Shown here: positions 49,116-62,036 of the stretch, piece by piece
Layout of the letters: every line of letters begins with the position of its first letter
How positions within the stretch are numbered: position 1 is the first letter of the stretch
Assembly: GCF_019578655.1 (NCBI RefSeq)
Contig: NC_063259.1
Coordinates: 24,663,277-24,727,276, forward strand
Direction of reading: 5' to 3'
DNA from: Ricinus communis
Taxonomy: Eukaryota > Streptophyta > Magnoliopsida > Malpighiales > Euphorbiaceae
DNA: 64,000 bases
Translations under genes and position numbers: made by a program
Notes under the pieces: model-generated
The model's database searches: none
The model's input: the letters and a program-made list of their open reading frames with translations, nothing else
What the model was told of the DNA's origin: nothing

Positions 49116-51689
49116 TACTGGTGAAAAGATATATAAATATGTGTTTGTTATTGCGGTGTGTCGACTTAAAATCACTTCTAAAATAGATCGAGTTTACTTA
49201 AACTTTTAAATTCATATTTGAGTAAAGTAAACTTTTTATAAAGTAGGGAAAATACAAATAAAGTGTCGTAATTTGTTAAGAATTTAAATATTTAAAATCT
49301 TTTAAACTAATTACAAAACTACCTCTAATAGAAATTGATATTAAAAAATCTATATCATTTTCTTTTAAACCTATCTCTATTCACAGTAACTTAAAACCTG
49401 AGCGCCACAGAGCTCCATCAATTAACTTTTTCATTTAAGTTTTATAATAAACTCCTAAACAAGGTTAATAAGGAAATAGCAATAGCTTCCAGGGGGCAGA
49501 TGTACAATCACTGAAATCGGCGGGTTTAGAGGAGAGAGCCAAGTGAATAACTCTGGTTGCGGTGGTCCAATTATATTCTATTTCTTTTTATTATATGAAT
49601 TTACACTCACTGCTTAGCCACTGACCAACTTCCTTCGTCTTCCCAAACACTGTCAAATTTCCCACTCAGCGATCACAAAATGGTTTACTTTTATAGTGTA
49701 GAATGTCGAAGATTAGATACCATATAAATAAGAAAGTTTTTATTTATTTATAAATGAGAAGAAGAAAGTCCAACTTAAAATCCAGATCACTAGAGTAGGT
49801 TTATAGGTATCAAATACAAAAATTTGGATTCTAGAAGGGTTTTTAATTTTTTTAAGATTATGGCATGCCTGACTGATGTACCATCCAATTTACCCTAAAA
49901 AGCAGGAAGTTTATTGATCTACCATTATTTCTGAGTAATATATATATAATGTTAAAAAGGATGGACCAACAAGTGAAACTGTAATTTAAAATCATACTCA
50001 GTAGTGGAGTAGGTGCAACAATAAAATGTGGTGAGAGCAGACGTTTAGGTTACACGATTACCTGCTGATCAAGAACCTCGAGAAGAAAACCCCAAAAAAC
50101 AGGCCTCGTCATCTTTTCTTTTTTCTTTCTCAAGTATTTTAAGTCGATTCAGAACTGCTCATTCAAACCTAAAAAGAAAATTGTATTTGTGATGCTTAAA
50201 AACTTTATTTGGAAAAACAAAAAAAAAAAAAAAAAAGAAAGAAGAAGAAGAAGAAAAGGGTAGAATTATATGGTGTAAAGATATAGAAATTAATAAGAAG
50301 TGATGAACATAATAAGAACAATCAATTATCTTGGTTTTCACTGTCTGGCGAAAATTATATATAATTGTCTGCTTTGGAATGCAATAATTGCTGCTTTTTC
50401 CTTTGTATCCATCTCGAGGGTTCAGTTTAACTTCCTGCTGTTTGTTGTCTGTCGTTGAGAAGCTGAAACATAACTTCAGTCATAATTATTTCATCTCTGT
50501 CAGTAGCCGAATGAGATAAAAAGGTCCTAAAGGTGTTTCAAGTAAGTTTTCTTGATGCTGTGTGTAGAAATTCGATTAATGTAATCATTTTTTTTTTTTT
50601 TCCGGTTTGCTAATTAAACTTTGCTGTTAGGGCAATAACTCCATATTCCTGCATTGCCTAAAGCCTTAATTTGCTAACGAATTGAACTTAGAAAGACAGT
50701 CTAGCCGCCAGTGGATGAAGAATGGTGAGGTTGTTTGTTCACTTGTGGCAATTAGCCAAGATCCGGAAACTGAGTGCCTAGTTCATCGGTTTGGAATTCG
50801 GCCTCATTTTTTTGTGGGTTGGACGGGATCCAGAAAGTTAGGTCAAAAGTGCCTAGAAGCTCCATCTTTATTTGACAAATACCAGCCCAACTAAATAATA
50901 AATCGGCCTAAAATTTATGAGTTTAAGAATTAATATAATTTGAATATTTATAAATTTTAAAAACTTCAGCGTTTAGATTAAACACAAAAATAAAATAATA
51001 GATAGATGATATATTTTTTCGCTTTTTTGGTTTAGAGTTAGGGATAGTTTTAGAATATTATATATTCATTAAGAATAATATTATAATAAAAAGAATTATA
51101 ACAAATCCATTATTTTCCCTAAAATAATGAATTTTGAAATTTCTAATTTTTTTATATACAAAATTAAAACTTCTATACATAAAAATATTAATTTCTTTTT
51201 AAAATCTATAAATCTTGACCAAGGATAAATTTTTCTTAGACGGATAAATTTCATAAAATTTCTTATTTGAACTTTCTTAGTCCAAACAAATCCGAATTGA
51301 CATCTATTTTGGTAAAGCATTATGAAGTTTTACTTGCCAAAGAAATTTAACACAATATTTAATTGAAATTTATTTAAAAATTTAAAATTAATTTAAAATT
51401 TTACATAACTAAATTTATATAAAATTTATTATAGCTAAACTAAATTTTAAAAAATAAATAAATTTTTAAAATAAATTCTATATAAGTAAATCAATACATT
51501 TCATAATACCAAAATACTTCTTTCAATTTTATCATTTTATTTTATTTTCTCTTATGTCTTTTTCTAAAATAAAATAATTTTTTTTTATAGATTTTAACCA
51601 ATTAATCAATCATAACATAAATAATAATTCAGACATCAATTAAAATCGTCAAACCCCAACTGCCGTTGCATTTGGATTTTATACACATA

Positions 51690-54600
51690 CACATACACGA
51701 ATATTCGAAACAAAATCAGATAAAATTAAATCTCAGACAACTATCCTTATTGATGTCAATTTCCAGTATCTGCAAAGTGCAGGAGAACCAAGATTAACAT
51801 TACGCTGAAAAAACATCCGCACTTCTCCGGTGGAGACGGACTAACGAAAGAAAGGTGAAGCATGTAAGTTTCTCCAGCAACTCAACCTGGTAAGAGCCAA
51901 AAAGTATTTGGTTAGTAATAGTGTAGCTTGGACCCCAAAAATCTCATTATACTTGTGAGTAATTACTAGGTTTCTTGAGGCAATGTTATAAAGAAGTTTT
52001 GAGAACCAAAGACTAATCAGTATCCCAAATGGGATTGCCGCCAGTGCACAAAATAACATGATAGTCCATAGATCTTTGCATCATTTTAAAATGAATAATT
52101 GAGCAGCAAGGGAAAAATTGCACATGTAAAAATTCTCCGGTTTGCTTCAAATTGATTACAGATGACAGAAAAAACTCGTATGCCTAGACCGCAGTTGCAG
52201 TCCAAGACTTTATACGATAAGCCTCAGCAGATAAAAAGCAATAATGAAATCCAACACAAAACAAGAATTTTCAGCAGAATGTCCGAATATTATCTCTTCA
52301 AGCAAATAAAATCAAAAGAATGCTTGCAATCCAGCAAAAGGTCATCATACACAGGCATTTCCAACTTAATTTGCCGACATATTATGGGGCCACAAAAGCA
52401 TACGGAGCAGCAGCGTGAGAAACTTTTATGTGCTACATGATTCTAAATTGGTATAGACAACTCTAAGTAACTATGCAACAACTTGAAATAGCCCCAGTTT
52501 GAACAAAAATGTCGAGCAAACAATAATTCTACCCCTAGTTATCCAGATCTCATTAAAACAAAGAGAAAATAATCACAGGCCAATTATGTAAACTATTCTG
52601 TAAAATATAGATAAAGTCATTTTGAATAAATGTCTCACACTTGTCTCTTACGGGCATATCCGTCAAATAAATCATTTAAATAATCTGTTCATTTCACTTC
52701 TAGGCTTGTTAATGCATTCGAATCAAAGTTTGGGGTGCAGTTGAGTATCATAATTAGTTTATGCCAAAAACACTAGAAATCTCTTCATGGTGGTAGAAAG
52801 AAGCAAGTTAATCCAATTCTGAATATTGTAATGACTTCAGTTTTAAAAATAGCAGTAGTTATGGTGAGAAGGAATCCTATAAATTCTTATTGCATGGAAC
52901 ATAAACTGTAAAAGGTAAGTTCAAATATCATTTCATGCAAAGATATAATTAATCCTGATAGAAGAAGATTGGGCGAGAGCTCAAGGACTTCAATTTTCTT
53001 GAATACCGCAATCATGGTCATTCATATCATCATCTTTACTATTATTAAGAAGGCTAAGACAATAAAAAATGCAAGTAGGATTCACAATAATCTCACTGAA
53101 CTATCCCTATTCTACCAGATTCTTTAAGTCAACATAAGATGCTCATACAAGTAACCTAGAACTGAGCAAAAGCTGAGCTTAAATAGTACTTTTAAAATCA
53201 GAATAGTCCCAAATTCACATTTGCATGCCAAAAGTGAAAACAAGACATCATTAGCAAACGGGTGCAAAATAAATAACTACTTTCATAGCCAAGCACAATG
53301 CCTTTAAACCAGTACACATGCTAAACTGCTAGTAAAGATACTTCCTCATCTAACACTCATGTAAGCTAAGTAATAACAGGTGACCTCAAACAAGATCATA
53401 AAGCTGCAAAAGAAAGAATAAACTGAGCTGTGAAGCAAAAGATAATTTTATGAAACCAGATCAACTTTCTACAATCTTATTCAGAACCACAAGCCTTTCC
53501 TACAGAGTAAGATGATATTTTACAGCATCCAAACTTATATGATTGTGAATTCTGATCATTAAACTGATTCTCCAAAACTATGGAATCTTCATCAAAACTA
53601 AACAAGCCCTCTGATATTTTCTAATCAACATAACTAGCAGTTAAAGTATTGTCACATCTCCACAAAATCGCAAAAGCTGAGATGCTCACCTTGTATGTGA
53701 ACTCCTGTTAACTTACAACAATGCCATGAGAACCTACCTAAATAGTTATTCACTCCCTTAACATTCACCAAACCAGCAAAACCACCAGCTAGTAAAAGAA
53801 ATCTTGGACTACCAACTATACACAGAATAAACAGGTTACTGTAACTGTTACCCTAACAACGGATGCATGAACACCTAAATCTCAATAACACTGTTTTTTA
53901 TCCAAAAAAGGGCTTCCTACAACTTTATAATACCAATGTTGGAAATTCTAATGCTGGGATTCGCGCCTTCAATCAACTAATCAAACAGAAAACAGCAATA
54001 TACAAATCATAAGCAAAATTGCATACAATTTAATTCACATCTCATCATAAACAAAGGTACATATATCTTACCTGTCTCGTAAAACCTCAAAAGCTCATAA
54101 TGCTCAAAACAGCAATTTTTACATCTTAAACCTAATAACTGAACTCAACAATCCCAAGACTAAAATTAAAAGAGAATTACAGATCCATTTCACTGACATG
54201 TACAAATCCATTACTTCCAAATAGCCAATCATAACCACAAAACTTCAAAGTTTATACACGAAACAAACCTATTGATAAATAAAGCTAATCCCATTATTCG
54301 AACCTCAACAAGCACCATTTTAAATTCCTAACATTTATCAAACGGTATCCCAACCCTCTCAGATAGCCAATAAACACCAGAAATCATCAAACTGTATACA
54401 CAAAAAGAGCCCCATTTAACAAAATAGAACTCGTTCTTCAAAAGCTCAAAAAACACAAAAATCCAGTTATTTCCAGATCGCCAATTAACACCACAAAGCT
54501 TCAAACTTTATACGCAAAACAAACACCATTTATCAAACAAAGATAAATCCATTATTCAAAATCTCAAAAAACATAATTCTAAGTTCCTAAAGTTTACCAA

Positions 54601-54710
54601 AGCAAACAAAAAACCAACCCTCCCAAATCAACTTACAAAAAGAAAGGAATTATGAACATTCAAAATCTCAACAATAAAAAATTTTCCAAAACAATACTCA
54701 CCAACAATTA
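51690..54710 (-). other. Probable 3'UTR with a long intron, B14.5a-like gene
   Basis: Directly after the stop codon the minus strand reads TTG|GTGAGT, a good donor starting at 54701. The first convincing acceptor context far downstream is TCTTACCAG at about 51,887, followed by about 190 bases of transcript-like sequence before AT-rich spacer resumes near 51,650. The whole interval is less AT-rich than the neighbouring spacer DNA, consistent with a transcribed 2.8-kb intron. The donor is seen directly; the acceptor choice is inference. Confidence 0.45.
54221..54600 (-). repeat. Degenerate tandem repeats in the 3' intron
   Basis: Three diverged copies of a unit with the plus-strand order GCCAAT, ACCAC/ACCAG, TTCAAA or TCAAACT, TATACAC/TATACGC, then A-rich sequence and CTCAAAAAACA begin near 54,223, 54,364 and 54,478, about 115-140 bases apart. 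There is no coding capacity. Confidence 0.6.
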
Positions 54711-55100
54711 TTACTGGTAACCACCTCCCCTGGCATTATAATCCTCCTCAACAGCGGCAGTCAAATAAACAGGAGGAAAATCAGTGACATCAAAAGTCTT
54801 TTCCTTCATCAATTTCTCAACATCAGCTTTCTTCAAAATGGTGCGTATAATTGGAGGTCGATTGCGTCGCTGATCGCGAGTATAGTACTTGATATCGTAC
54901 ACGGTTTCAGGGTTTGATGTGGGCACGATTGCTTTGATTTTTGGAGTGGCTGGGCAATTGACGCGATACTCGAGAGGGCTTGGTATAGCGGATCGGTATT
55001 CCGGGTCGGCGCATGGCCCGGTTATTTCCCATGGTTTTTTAATGAATCTTTTTAGGGTTTGGAGAAGAGAGGAGGTTGCTGCTGTGGTGGGTTTTGCCAT
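54711..55100 (-). CDS. B14.5a: Mitochondrial complex I subunit B14.5a (NDUFA7)-like
   Basis: Intronless coding region of 129 aa. The central YDIKYYTRDQRRNRPPII stretch parallels the conserved NYYCTRDGRRESVPPSI block of animal NDUFA7/B14.5a, an accessory subunit on the matrix arm of respiratory complex I. The N-terminus has the plant form (KRFIKKPWEITGPCADPEYRSA) and the C-terminus ends DFPPVYLTAAVEEDYNARGGGYQ. I recall the Arabidopsis counterpart as At5g08060. No transmembrane helix is predicted by eye. The N-terminal Ser/Thr/Lys-rich, acid-poor segment could serve for mitochondrial import. ATG at 55100 is the first in frame. It is divergently arranged with the G3BP gene, with about 1.3 kb between leaders. 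Confidence 0.8.
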   Translation of the reverse strand: MAKPTTAATSSLLQTLKRFIKKPWEITGPCADPEYRSAIPSPLEYRVNCPATPKIKAIVPTSNPETVYDIKYYTRDQRRNRPPIIRTILKKADVEKLMKEKTFDVTDFPPVYLTAAVEEDYNARGGGYQ

Positions 55101-56420
55101 TTTCAGAGATTTGAGAAAGAGTGTTGAATTGGGGAGGTGAGTGAAATTAATGGAGTGGGGTTAATGTGGAAGTGAAAGTTGGGTTTGGGGTTTGATTTGG
55201 GAATTTGAGAGAAAGTCGGGAGAAATTTGAAAATTACAATTTTGTTTCCAAAAATAATTTTTTTTATCAAATTAAAAATAGAGGAAATGAATTCTGCCAA
55301 AAAGTAGAATTAGCACCAAAACGTACCGCTTTAGCCAAAGCATTAGCTATTTCCAAAAGGAAAAAAACATAGAGATGGGATTAGCATATTAATCCAACAA
55401 GCAAAAATCAATAATGGTTTTGTTTTAACAAAATTAATAATAATTTTAACTAAAATTTAAATTTCTATTTTCTAATAAATGAGTTAAAATTCTAACAACA
55501 TTATATAATCAAACTCTTTTATAACTTAATAAATAAAAATATTATTCAAATAAAAAAATAATGGATGGCAAATAATAAGTAAGGTATTCTATACTTAGCT
55601 CATTAACAAAATAAGCTTCTTAACGTATTATTATGTATTTTCTATTTTATTTATAAAGTAATTAGATCATAGTGGTTTATTCTAATAATAATAAAAAGTA
55701 TATTATATATATTTAATAAAGTATTAAAACTAAAATTAAATTTTAAATATTAAATAGAAAATATTTTATTTTATAATTGATTTTTATTAATTTCTAATAT
55801 GAATTCGGAGGATAATCTAAGTTATGGTATTATTATAGTTAGTGGTTTTTAAATAATAAAATCTTTTTATGTTTTATTTTATTGAAATTTATTACAAAAT
55901 TATTTTATTTATAAATAAATCTATAATATTAAGTAATATTTTAAAATTTTATCTTAAATGAATATTAAACATCTTTTGAAAAATTTTACAAACAAATTTA
56001 GATAACACAGTAAAACAGAATAAAAAAATTTAAAAAGTATTTTAATCTTATAAAATACATTAATTTATTACTATAAATTTATTTAGAAATTTTATTAAAA
56101 TAAATTCATATTTAATTATAATTGATGTTATAATTTTAATAATAAAAAACTTAAAATCACCTATAATTGATAAAATTTGTAGATAAATTTTATAAAATTT
56201 ATCATATTCAAATCTAATTGAAAGTTAGTGAATGCAAATAACCAACTTAAAAAAAGTTTTTTTTTAATTATGAAATAAAAGAATTAAAAAAATAAATAAA
56301 AGGGAAAAATAGGAAGCAAACAAAGTTGTGATCTCAACTAACATCAATTTTATGCCGCGTATGAGAAAAAGAGTGCCGAAGATTTCCAACATTACATAAA
56401 CACACACACACACTCTGTTA
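55101..56420. other. Divergent intergenic region
   Basis: The first about 100 bases are the leader of the B14.5a-like gene. The rest is AT-rich spacer with many A/T runs. A CACACACA run near 56,401-56,411 and a pyrimidine-rich stretch precede the G3BP leader. No gene is seen. Confidence 0.5.
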
Positions 56421-57025
56421 ATATCTTTGTTGTGTCATTTCCTTTCCCTTGATTCTTACGCTTACTCTCTCCACCTCTTCTTCTTCTTCCTATTAACAGA
56501 TCTCTCTTTCTCTATCTTCAAAAACCCAAATCAAAAACACCAATAATTCAGGTACCTTTATTCTGTGTGTTTTTTTATTCTTCCCTGACTTTACTCTCTT
56601 TCCTTTTTGATGATCCGAATTGATTGATCCATGTAGTTTAGTCAATTGCTTTCTTTAATTTTTCATTTCAACTCTTTATTACCTGTTTTGGGTTTCTCTG
56701 GCTTCTTTTTCTTCGTTTGGATTTTGGGACTTTGTATTTGTTTCTCAATTTGTTCTAAATATTATGAAAGCTAGAATATTTACTTTTTTTTAATGCTGTT
56801 ATTACTATTGATATTTGCTTTTGACCTGGCTACTGGTCTTTGTCATTAATGTTTTTCTGAAAGAGACTTCTTTATTAGCTATCTGTATGGTAATTACTAT
56901 GAATATCTGTGATCTTTTAATCATTTACTTTAAAGTTCATTTTGTCATTGGTGGGCTATGTCCTCTTCATTTATCCGATTAAATCTTTCTTTTTTGTGAA
57001 TATTTTCTTTGGATTTTATGTACAG
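56421..57025 (+). other. Leader exon and 5'UTR intron of the G3BP gene
   Basis: Pyrimidine-rich leader ending TTCAG|GTACC (exon ends 56551). A 474-base intron ends at TGTACAG (57025), so the ATG is the first codon of the next exon. The immediate AG|ATG junction is clear. Confidence 0.7.
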
Positions 57026-60000
57026 ATGGCAATGCAGGAAGCAGCTTCTGCCCCTGCTCCTAGTGCTAAAGATGTTGGCAATGCCTTCGTGGAGCAGTAT
57101 TACCATATTTTACACCAATCCCCTGGATTGGTCCATAAATTTTATCAGGATTCGAGTTTGCTAAGTCGGCCTGATGCTGATGGCACCATGACAACTGTGA
57201 CTACCATGCAAGTAAGTTGTTAGGAATTCTTGAATAGCTTAGCCACACATTTTTCATGAACAGAATTTCACTTTAAACTTTCTATTTAGTATAAAATCAG
57301 AAATTTAAATTTTATATGTGAACTCATTATTATTGATAGATTATCCCATCAATGATTAGTTTGTTCTTAGACATGTTTTAATAGTTTACAAAGAAATCTA
57401 TGATCGTAGGAAAGCAAATATGTCGAGGATGCTGTTACTTGATGTGTGATAAGGCTCATACTCCTTTTGTGGGTATTTGTTGATAATAGGTTTCACTCAC
57501 ATGGGTAGCTAAATTTTATACTCAAAGCTCATAGGATATTTCTCTTTATTCTTTTAATAAACTTCGGTATTCTTTTTCTGGTAGCATGTTGAATTGAGAA
57601 TGTTAGAGAATTGTATGGTTGTAGTTTAGCTGGTGGTATTTTCATACTGCTAATCTTGGAACAGGCAATCAATGACAAGATTCTTTCCTTGAATTATGAA
57701 GACTACACAGCTGAGGTGAAAAATGCAGACGCTCAGGAGTCTTATGAGAAAGGGGTAATTGTTCTCGTGACTGGTTGTTTAACTGGAAAGGACAACATAA
57801 AGAAGAAATTCTCTCAAACTTTTTTCCTCGCTCCACAAGACAAAGGCTACTTTGTTTTGAATGATTTATTTAGGTTTGTTGGGGAGAATGGATCATTGCC
57901 CAATAATACTGTCTTGGTTAATGGGGTCAGTGAAGATGCTACACCAATAACCCCTACAGTAGAACCAGGCTGGGGAGATATTTCAGTAGCAGGTTGAAAT
58001 GATTTTCTTTACATTTTCCTCTTCGTTGAAATATAATTGATATATATAAATGCTGAATTTAATTTTTATTCCAGATACGACTCAGGCTTCTGGTAATCTT
58101 ACAGTTGATCCTGCTACTTCCTTTGAGGATAAAGATCTTAATAATGGCGCTGAAGTTTGTGATCCTTCTGATAAGGAGGAAGGATCGGTGAATGAAGAAG
58201 AGGTTGTTGACCCCCAACCTGATTCAACTTGCAATATAACAAGTGTTGGTGCTTCTCCTGCAATCCTGGAGGATGCTCCAAAGAAATCTTATGCTTCAAT
58301 TGTGAGAAAAAATGCTTATGGTTCTTTCTATTGCAAGTCTTAGTCCTCTCTCTCTATAACCTATATTTGACATCATTTTGCTTGGATTTATATAGCTGAA
58401 AGTAATGAAAGGTAATACAGTGCCTAGATCAGTCCATGCTGCTACCACTAATGTGAAGGTGGCACCTATAAACTCTGAAAAGCAATTGCCCAATTCCACA
58501 AAACCTGCTTATGCATCAGAGGCTATTGCTCCTACTAGTGGCAGTGCTCAAAGTAGTGATATTCATGAAGAAGGTATATCTATAACTCTGCTGTGACTTA
58601 ATAGATTTCGAACTTGAGAACATTTGTGTTAAAACATATGCATGTTTTGAACTTGAGGTTGTCCATTTTATTTTTGATTGCAAGTATGCGGATTTTAATT
58701 TGTAGTGTGAGATCTGGGTATAGCACTTGGCAGTATCATCTCTAAGCAAATACTACTCATTTTATGAGGGAGAAGATCTATGTTGAACCTTATTGATGGC
58801 TGGGATAGGAGCCTACCTTTAGGCCAGGTTAAGGATAACAATCTCTTACATAGGCAAGAAACAAATAGATAACAATCTGGTCCAGTTGATATTTGGTCTT
58901 TGATTTATCTTTCGCCTTTTTAGTTTTACTTCAATAACTTGTATCTTGATTGTGCTTGTTACAGTAGAAGGCCACTCCATATATGTACGAAGTTTATCTT
59001 TTAATGCAACAGAGGCACAACTTGAAGAGGCTTTTAAGAAATTTGGGCCTATTAAATGCGGTGGCATCCAAGTTAGAAGCAATAAGGTCCATTTTGCATA
59101 TTATTTTGTGCATTCTCCTCAAGTAAGCATCTTGTCATCATAATATTGTGGTTATTTTGATGGTATGCAGCAAGGGTTCTGCTTTGGCTTTGTTGAATTT
59201 GAAACATTGAGTTCCATGCAAAGTGCACTTGAGGTACTTTCTAATCCTTTCCTATTTCACTTGCTATGGATTTTCTTATATTCTCTTGTTCTACATTTAT
59301 TTTTCTGAGCTGAATAGCATGCTTATTCCATGTTGTGATATTCTGGTTTATTTGGTGGCCTAGGCCTACCAAGGTGATCAAAATTGGGATCATGCCTAGG
59401 ATTGATTTGGGTTCCTAGTATTGAATTGAGAATCATAAGATTTTACAAATGTTGAAAACCTCCAAGTCCTATTTAAAGGAATACAATCGTTATCCTTATT
59501 TTATTCCATAAGCCTAAATCCTAAATGGGTTTTAGGTCAAACTCTTGTTATTTATATTTTCTAGCTTTTCTTGCTCTCAAAAGGTTGATCTTAACATTCT
59601 ATGAATCTTATAACATTGCTACTCAGTCCAGCAGATGTCCTATTCTTTAGTGATTTAGATTGGTTTTATGATTTTGGGACCAAATCCTACAATCTAGATC
59701 ATGGTTCCAAGTTTCAACAATAAACAATTTTTATATTGCGTAAATGCAGTTTTATTTCACTGGTCTAATTCTTTATCTAAATCCCTGTTTGATTGAAGTA
59801 CTGAACTATAACTCACGGAGGTCGATAGCATGAGACTTCATTGAAGAGGTTAATTTTAAGCTCAAAAAAATTGTTGTTCTAACACTAGGGCTAATGAGAA
59901 TCCTCCTTCAGAATTGAGAATTCAAATAGATTTTTTAAATAGCTAGTTCTAGTTTTAGTAGAGAAGGTTTCATGATCTACTGAACTTTTGCATTTTAGGG

Positions 60001-62036
60001 AGCAGATCTGATGGTATTCTAGATAGTACATTTTAGTGATATCTCATTGTTTTAGGCCTTAAGAGTATTTTAGAGAATCAAATTTAGTTTTTGTTTGGAC
60101 TATTAAATTATCCACCAGTACTCATTTAATTAAAGGAATCAAACGTCTAGACCTTGTATTTAATTTTAAAAAGTGGACTTTAGTAGACATGCTCCATTTT
60201 CTTGCCATCTCTTTCTTCATCTCTCCCTTTCTGTGTTTTAGACCAGGTCAACACACATTATTTTATTTTGTATTTACCCATTCGTTGTCAGACAACTCTT
60301 AAATAACCATGCTGTCTTTTCTTTCTATTTAACACCTGCATAAAGCAAAATTGTTATGACTTATCTCCCTTCTTCCCCAACTGGGCAACTTCCCAACTAT
60401 CCAGCCTCAGTGGCAACTCTTAATCACTCGTTACCAAGTCGCACTACTAAAGTTTTATCTGACCACTTACTATCAAAGTGTTATAGAACACCTAACCTTG
60501 AAAGCTCAGATCCACTGTAATCAAGCACAATCAACTAATCATCCTCATTTTGACGATCCATTAAACTAATTACCTCTCTGTTTAGCTTCTTCTACTTCTT
60601 TCTCCGTTCTGTTTCACTCTCAATTCAATATGAAATACTTTTCTTACACTTCATGTTCTTTTCCCACTAACCTTGCTTCAAACCACTGCCTTTTCCATCA
60701 CTGGCCATGATACAAAGGCATCTCTCCCACTGTCAATAATGGGACATTCCTTCACTCGACACTCCTGTCAAGTGGAGACTGCTACTTGTTATTTTGCATT
60801 TGCATTAAGTTGCCAATCTACAATTGTTTTGCTGATTGTTGCTACTTGTTGGTTCCTCATTAGAACTATATGCTAAATTGGGCAAGAATTGTTGGATCAA
60901 ATGCTATTTTCTGACATACAATTATACATGCTTGCTAAATAAACTTCAACATTGACACACAATTGACTAGTTGGTCGTTTACAAGTGATTCATTAACCAT
61001 GCTTGGAAAAAGCAGGAGAGAGTGGTACCTTTATGAACAGTGCGAAGGCATAGTTGCACATATTGTACTACTTTAAGTTGATAACTGTCCTGATATTTTA
61101 AGTGATAACTGATAACATAGAGATTAGGGTGGTCATTAGTTAGAAAGTTTTTAGGTCGGGTTGGTGGTCTAGACTCCCTTTTCCCATTTCTCTGATGTTC
61201 TTTTTTGTTCCGAGGATTGGGGTTCAGGGAAAACCAGTGGTTCCTGCTGTCAGAGACAATCACTAGGGAAGTAGATCCATAATTATTTTTTACAAGCCTC
61301 AGCTCCTTTTTTTTGGTAGTTTTCTGTTTTGTACATTTTTGAATTTCGATGTGCACTTGTTACTAGACTGTGTGTTCAGTTGGCAGACCTGCTTCTTGCC
61401 TAGCACATCGATTCTCTAATATTAGTTCTCTTTCTTATTCTTTCAAAGGGGATTATCAGTTTAAATTATGTGGAGGTGTGTGTTATTTGCACTTAGGTCG
61501 CAGTACACTTTTTGGGTGGACATATGGCTGTTACATCAGTTTGTTGTGAAATTAATTTCATTGCGAATTTCAGGCTTCGTCTATTACTGTTGGGGATCGT
61601 CAAGCTATTGTTGAAGAAAAGAAAACCAACAACCGAGGTAACTTAAATTTTTTTTTCTACTTGTTGAAGTAGTTGATCCTTTTCTGTTTGTGCACTTAAA
61701 TTAAAATGGTGATATATTGACTCTTACTTTTTTACCCCTATCCACGTGATAACAAGTGAAATTCTACTGGCTTTTGCAGTTGGTAGCAGTGGAAGAGGAA
61801 GGTATTCCTCAGGAAGAGGTGGGTTTCGGAGTGACAGTTTCAAGAATCGGGGGAACTTTGGTGGTAGCCGAGGCTATGGTAGGAATGAATTCAGAAACCA
61901 GGGTGAATTCTTAGGGCGACCCAAGGGTTCAACTGGTAGCAATGGAGAGGACTTGCAGCGGACTAATCAGAATGGAAGCAGAAGGGGAGGGCGTCAAGGT
62001 GGGGTAAAAGGTAGTTCTGCTAGTACTGGAACATAG
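57026..62036 (+). CDS. G3BP: G3BP-like protein (NTF2 domain, RRM, RGG tail)
   Basis: Eight coding exons, all in phase: 57026-57211, 57665-57992, 58075-58301, 58396-58573, 58965-59086, 59171-59233, 61574-61637, 61780-62036; total 474 aa. NTF2-like dimer domain at about 15-132 (VGNAFVEQYYHILHQSP..., LNYEDYTAEV, FSQTFFLAPQDKGYFVLND). An acidic linker with SYASILKVMK (the exon 3/4 joint) follows. The RRM at about 310-388 has RNP2 IYVRSL (312-317) and RNP1 GFCFGFVEF (349-357). The tail is rich in Gly, Arg and Ser with RGG/GRG repeats. This is the plant Ras-GAP SH3-binding protein family, cytoplasmic RNA-binding proteins of stress granules. The RRM is split by a 2.3-kb intron just after RNP1. The ATG at 57026 begins MAMQEAAS. 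Arabidopsis At5g60980 is of this type (from memory). Confidence 0.94.
59234..61573 (+). other. Large intron within the G3BP RRM region
   Basis: A 2,340-base intron with GTACTT donor and TTTCAG acceptor, many times longer than the other introns of this gene. No transposon ends, RNA gene or long frame could be made out, although the segment about 60,230-60,880 is richer in C than the rest and could be an old insertion. Confidence 0.7.

Larger units (their letters stand above)
42440..51680. other. Long gene-free AT-rich region upstream of the TCP gene
   Basis: About 9 kb without a supportable gene. Contents are A/T-rich spacer, pyrimidine and GAA repeats (about 44,788-44,805), a hexameric GTGCCT-like repeat at about 47,498-47,520, and (TA)n tracts listed separately. 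The small frame at 50,682-50,894 has no recognisable feature. Upstream control elements of the TCP gene may lie here, but none can be named from sequence alone. Confidence 0.5.

Noticed and set aside
50682..50894. 70-codon frame starting MNLERQSSRQW
   Set aside because: No recognisable domain, no neighbouring exon that extends it, and a length within chance expectation.
52162..52440. 92-codon frame with Lys/Gln-rich product
   Set aside because: Lies on the plus strand inside the inferred minus-strand 3' intron; no family resemblance.
60979..61356. 125-codon minus-strand frame inside the G3BP intron
   Set aside because: Low-complexity Lys-rich product, antisense to an intron, no domain recognised.
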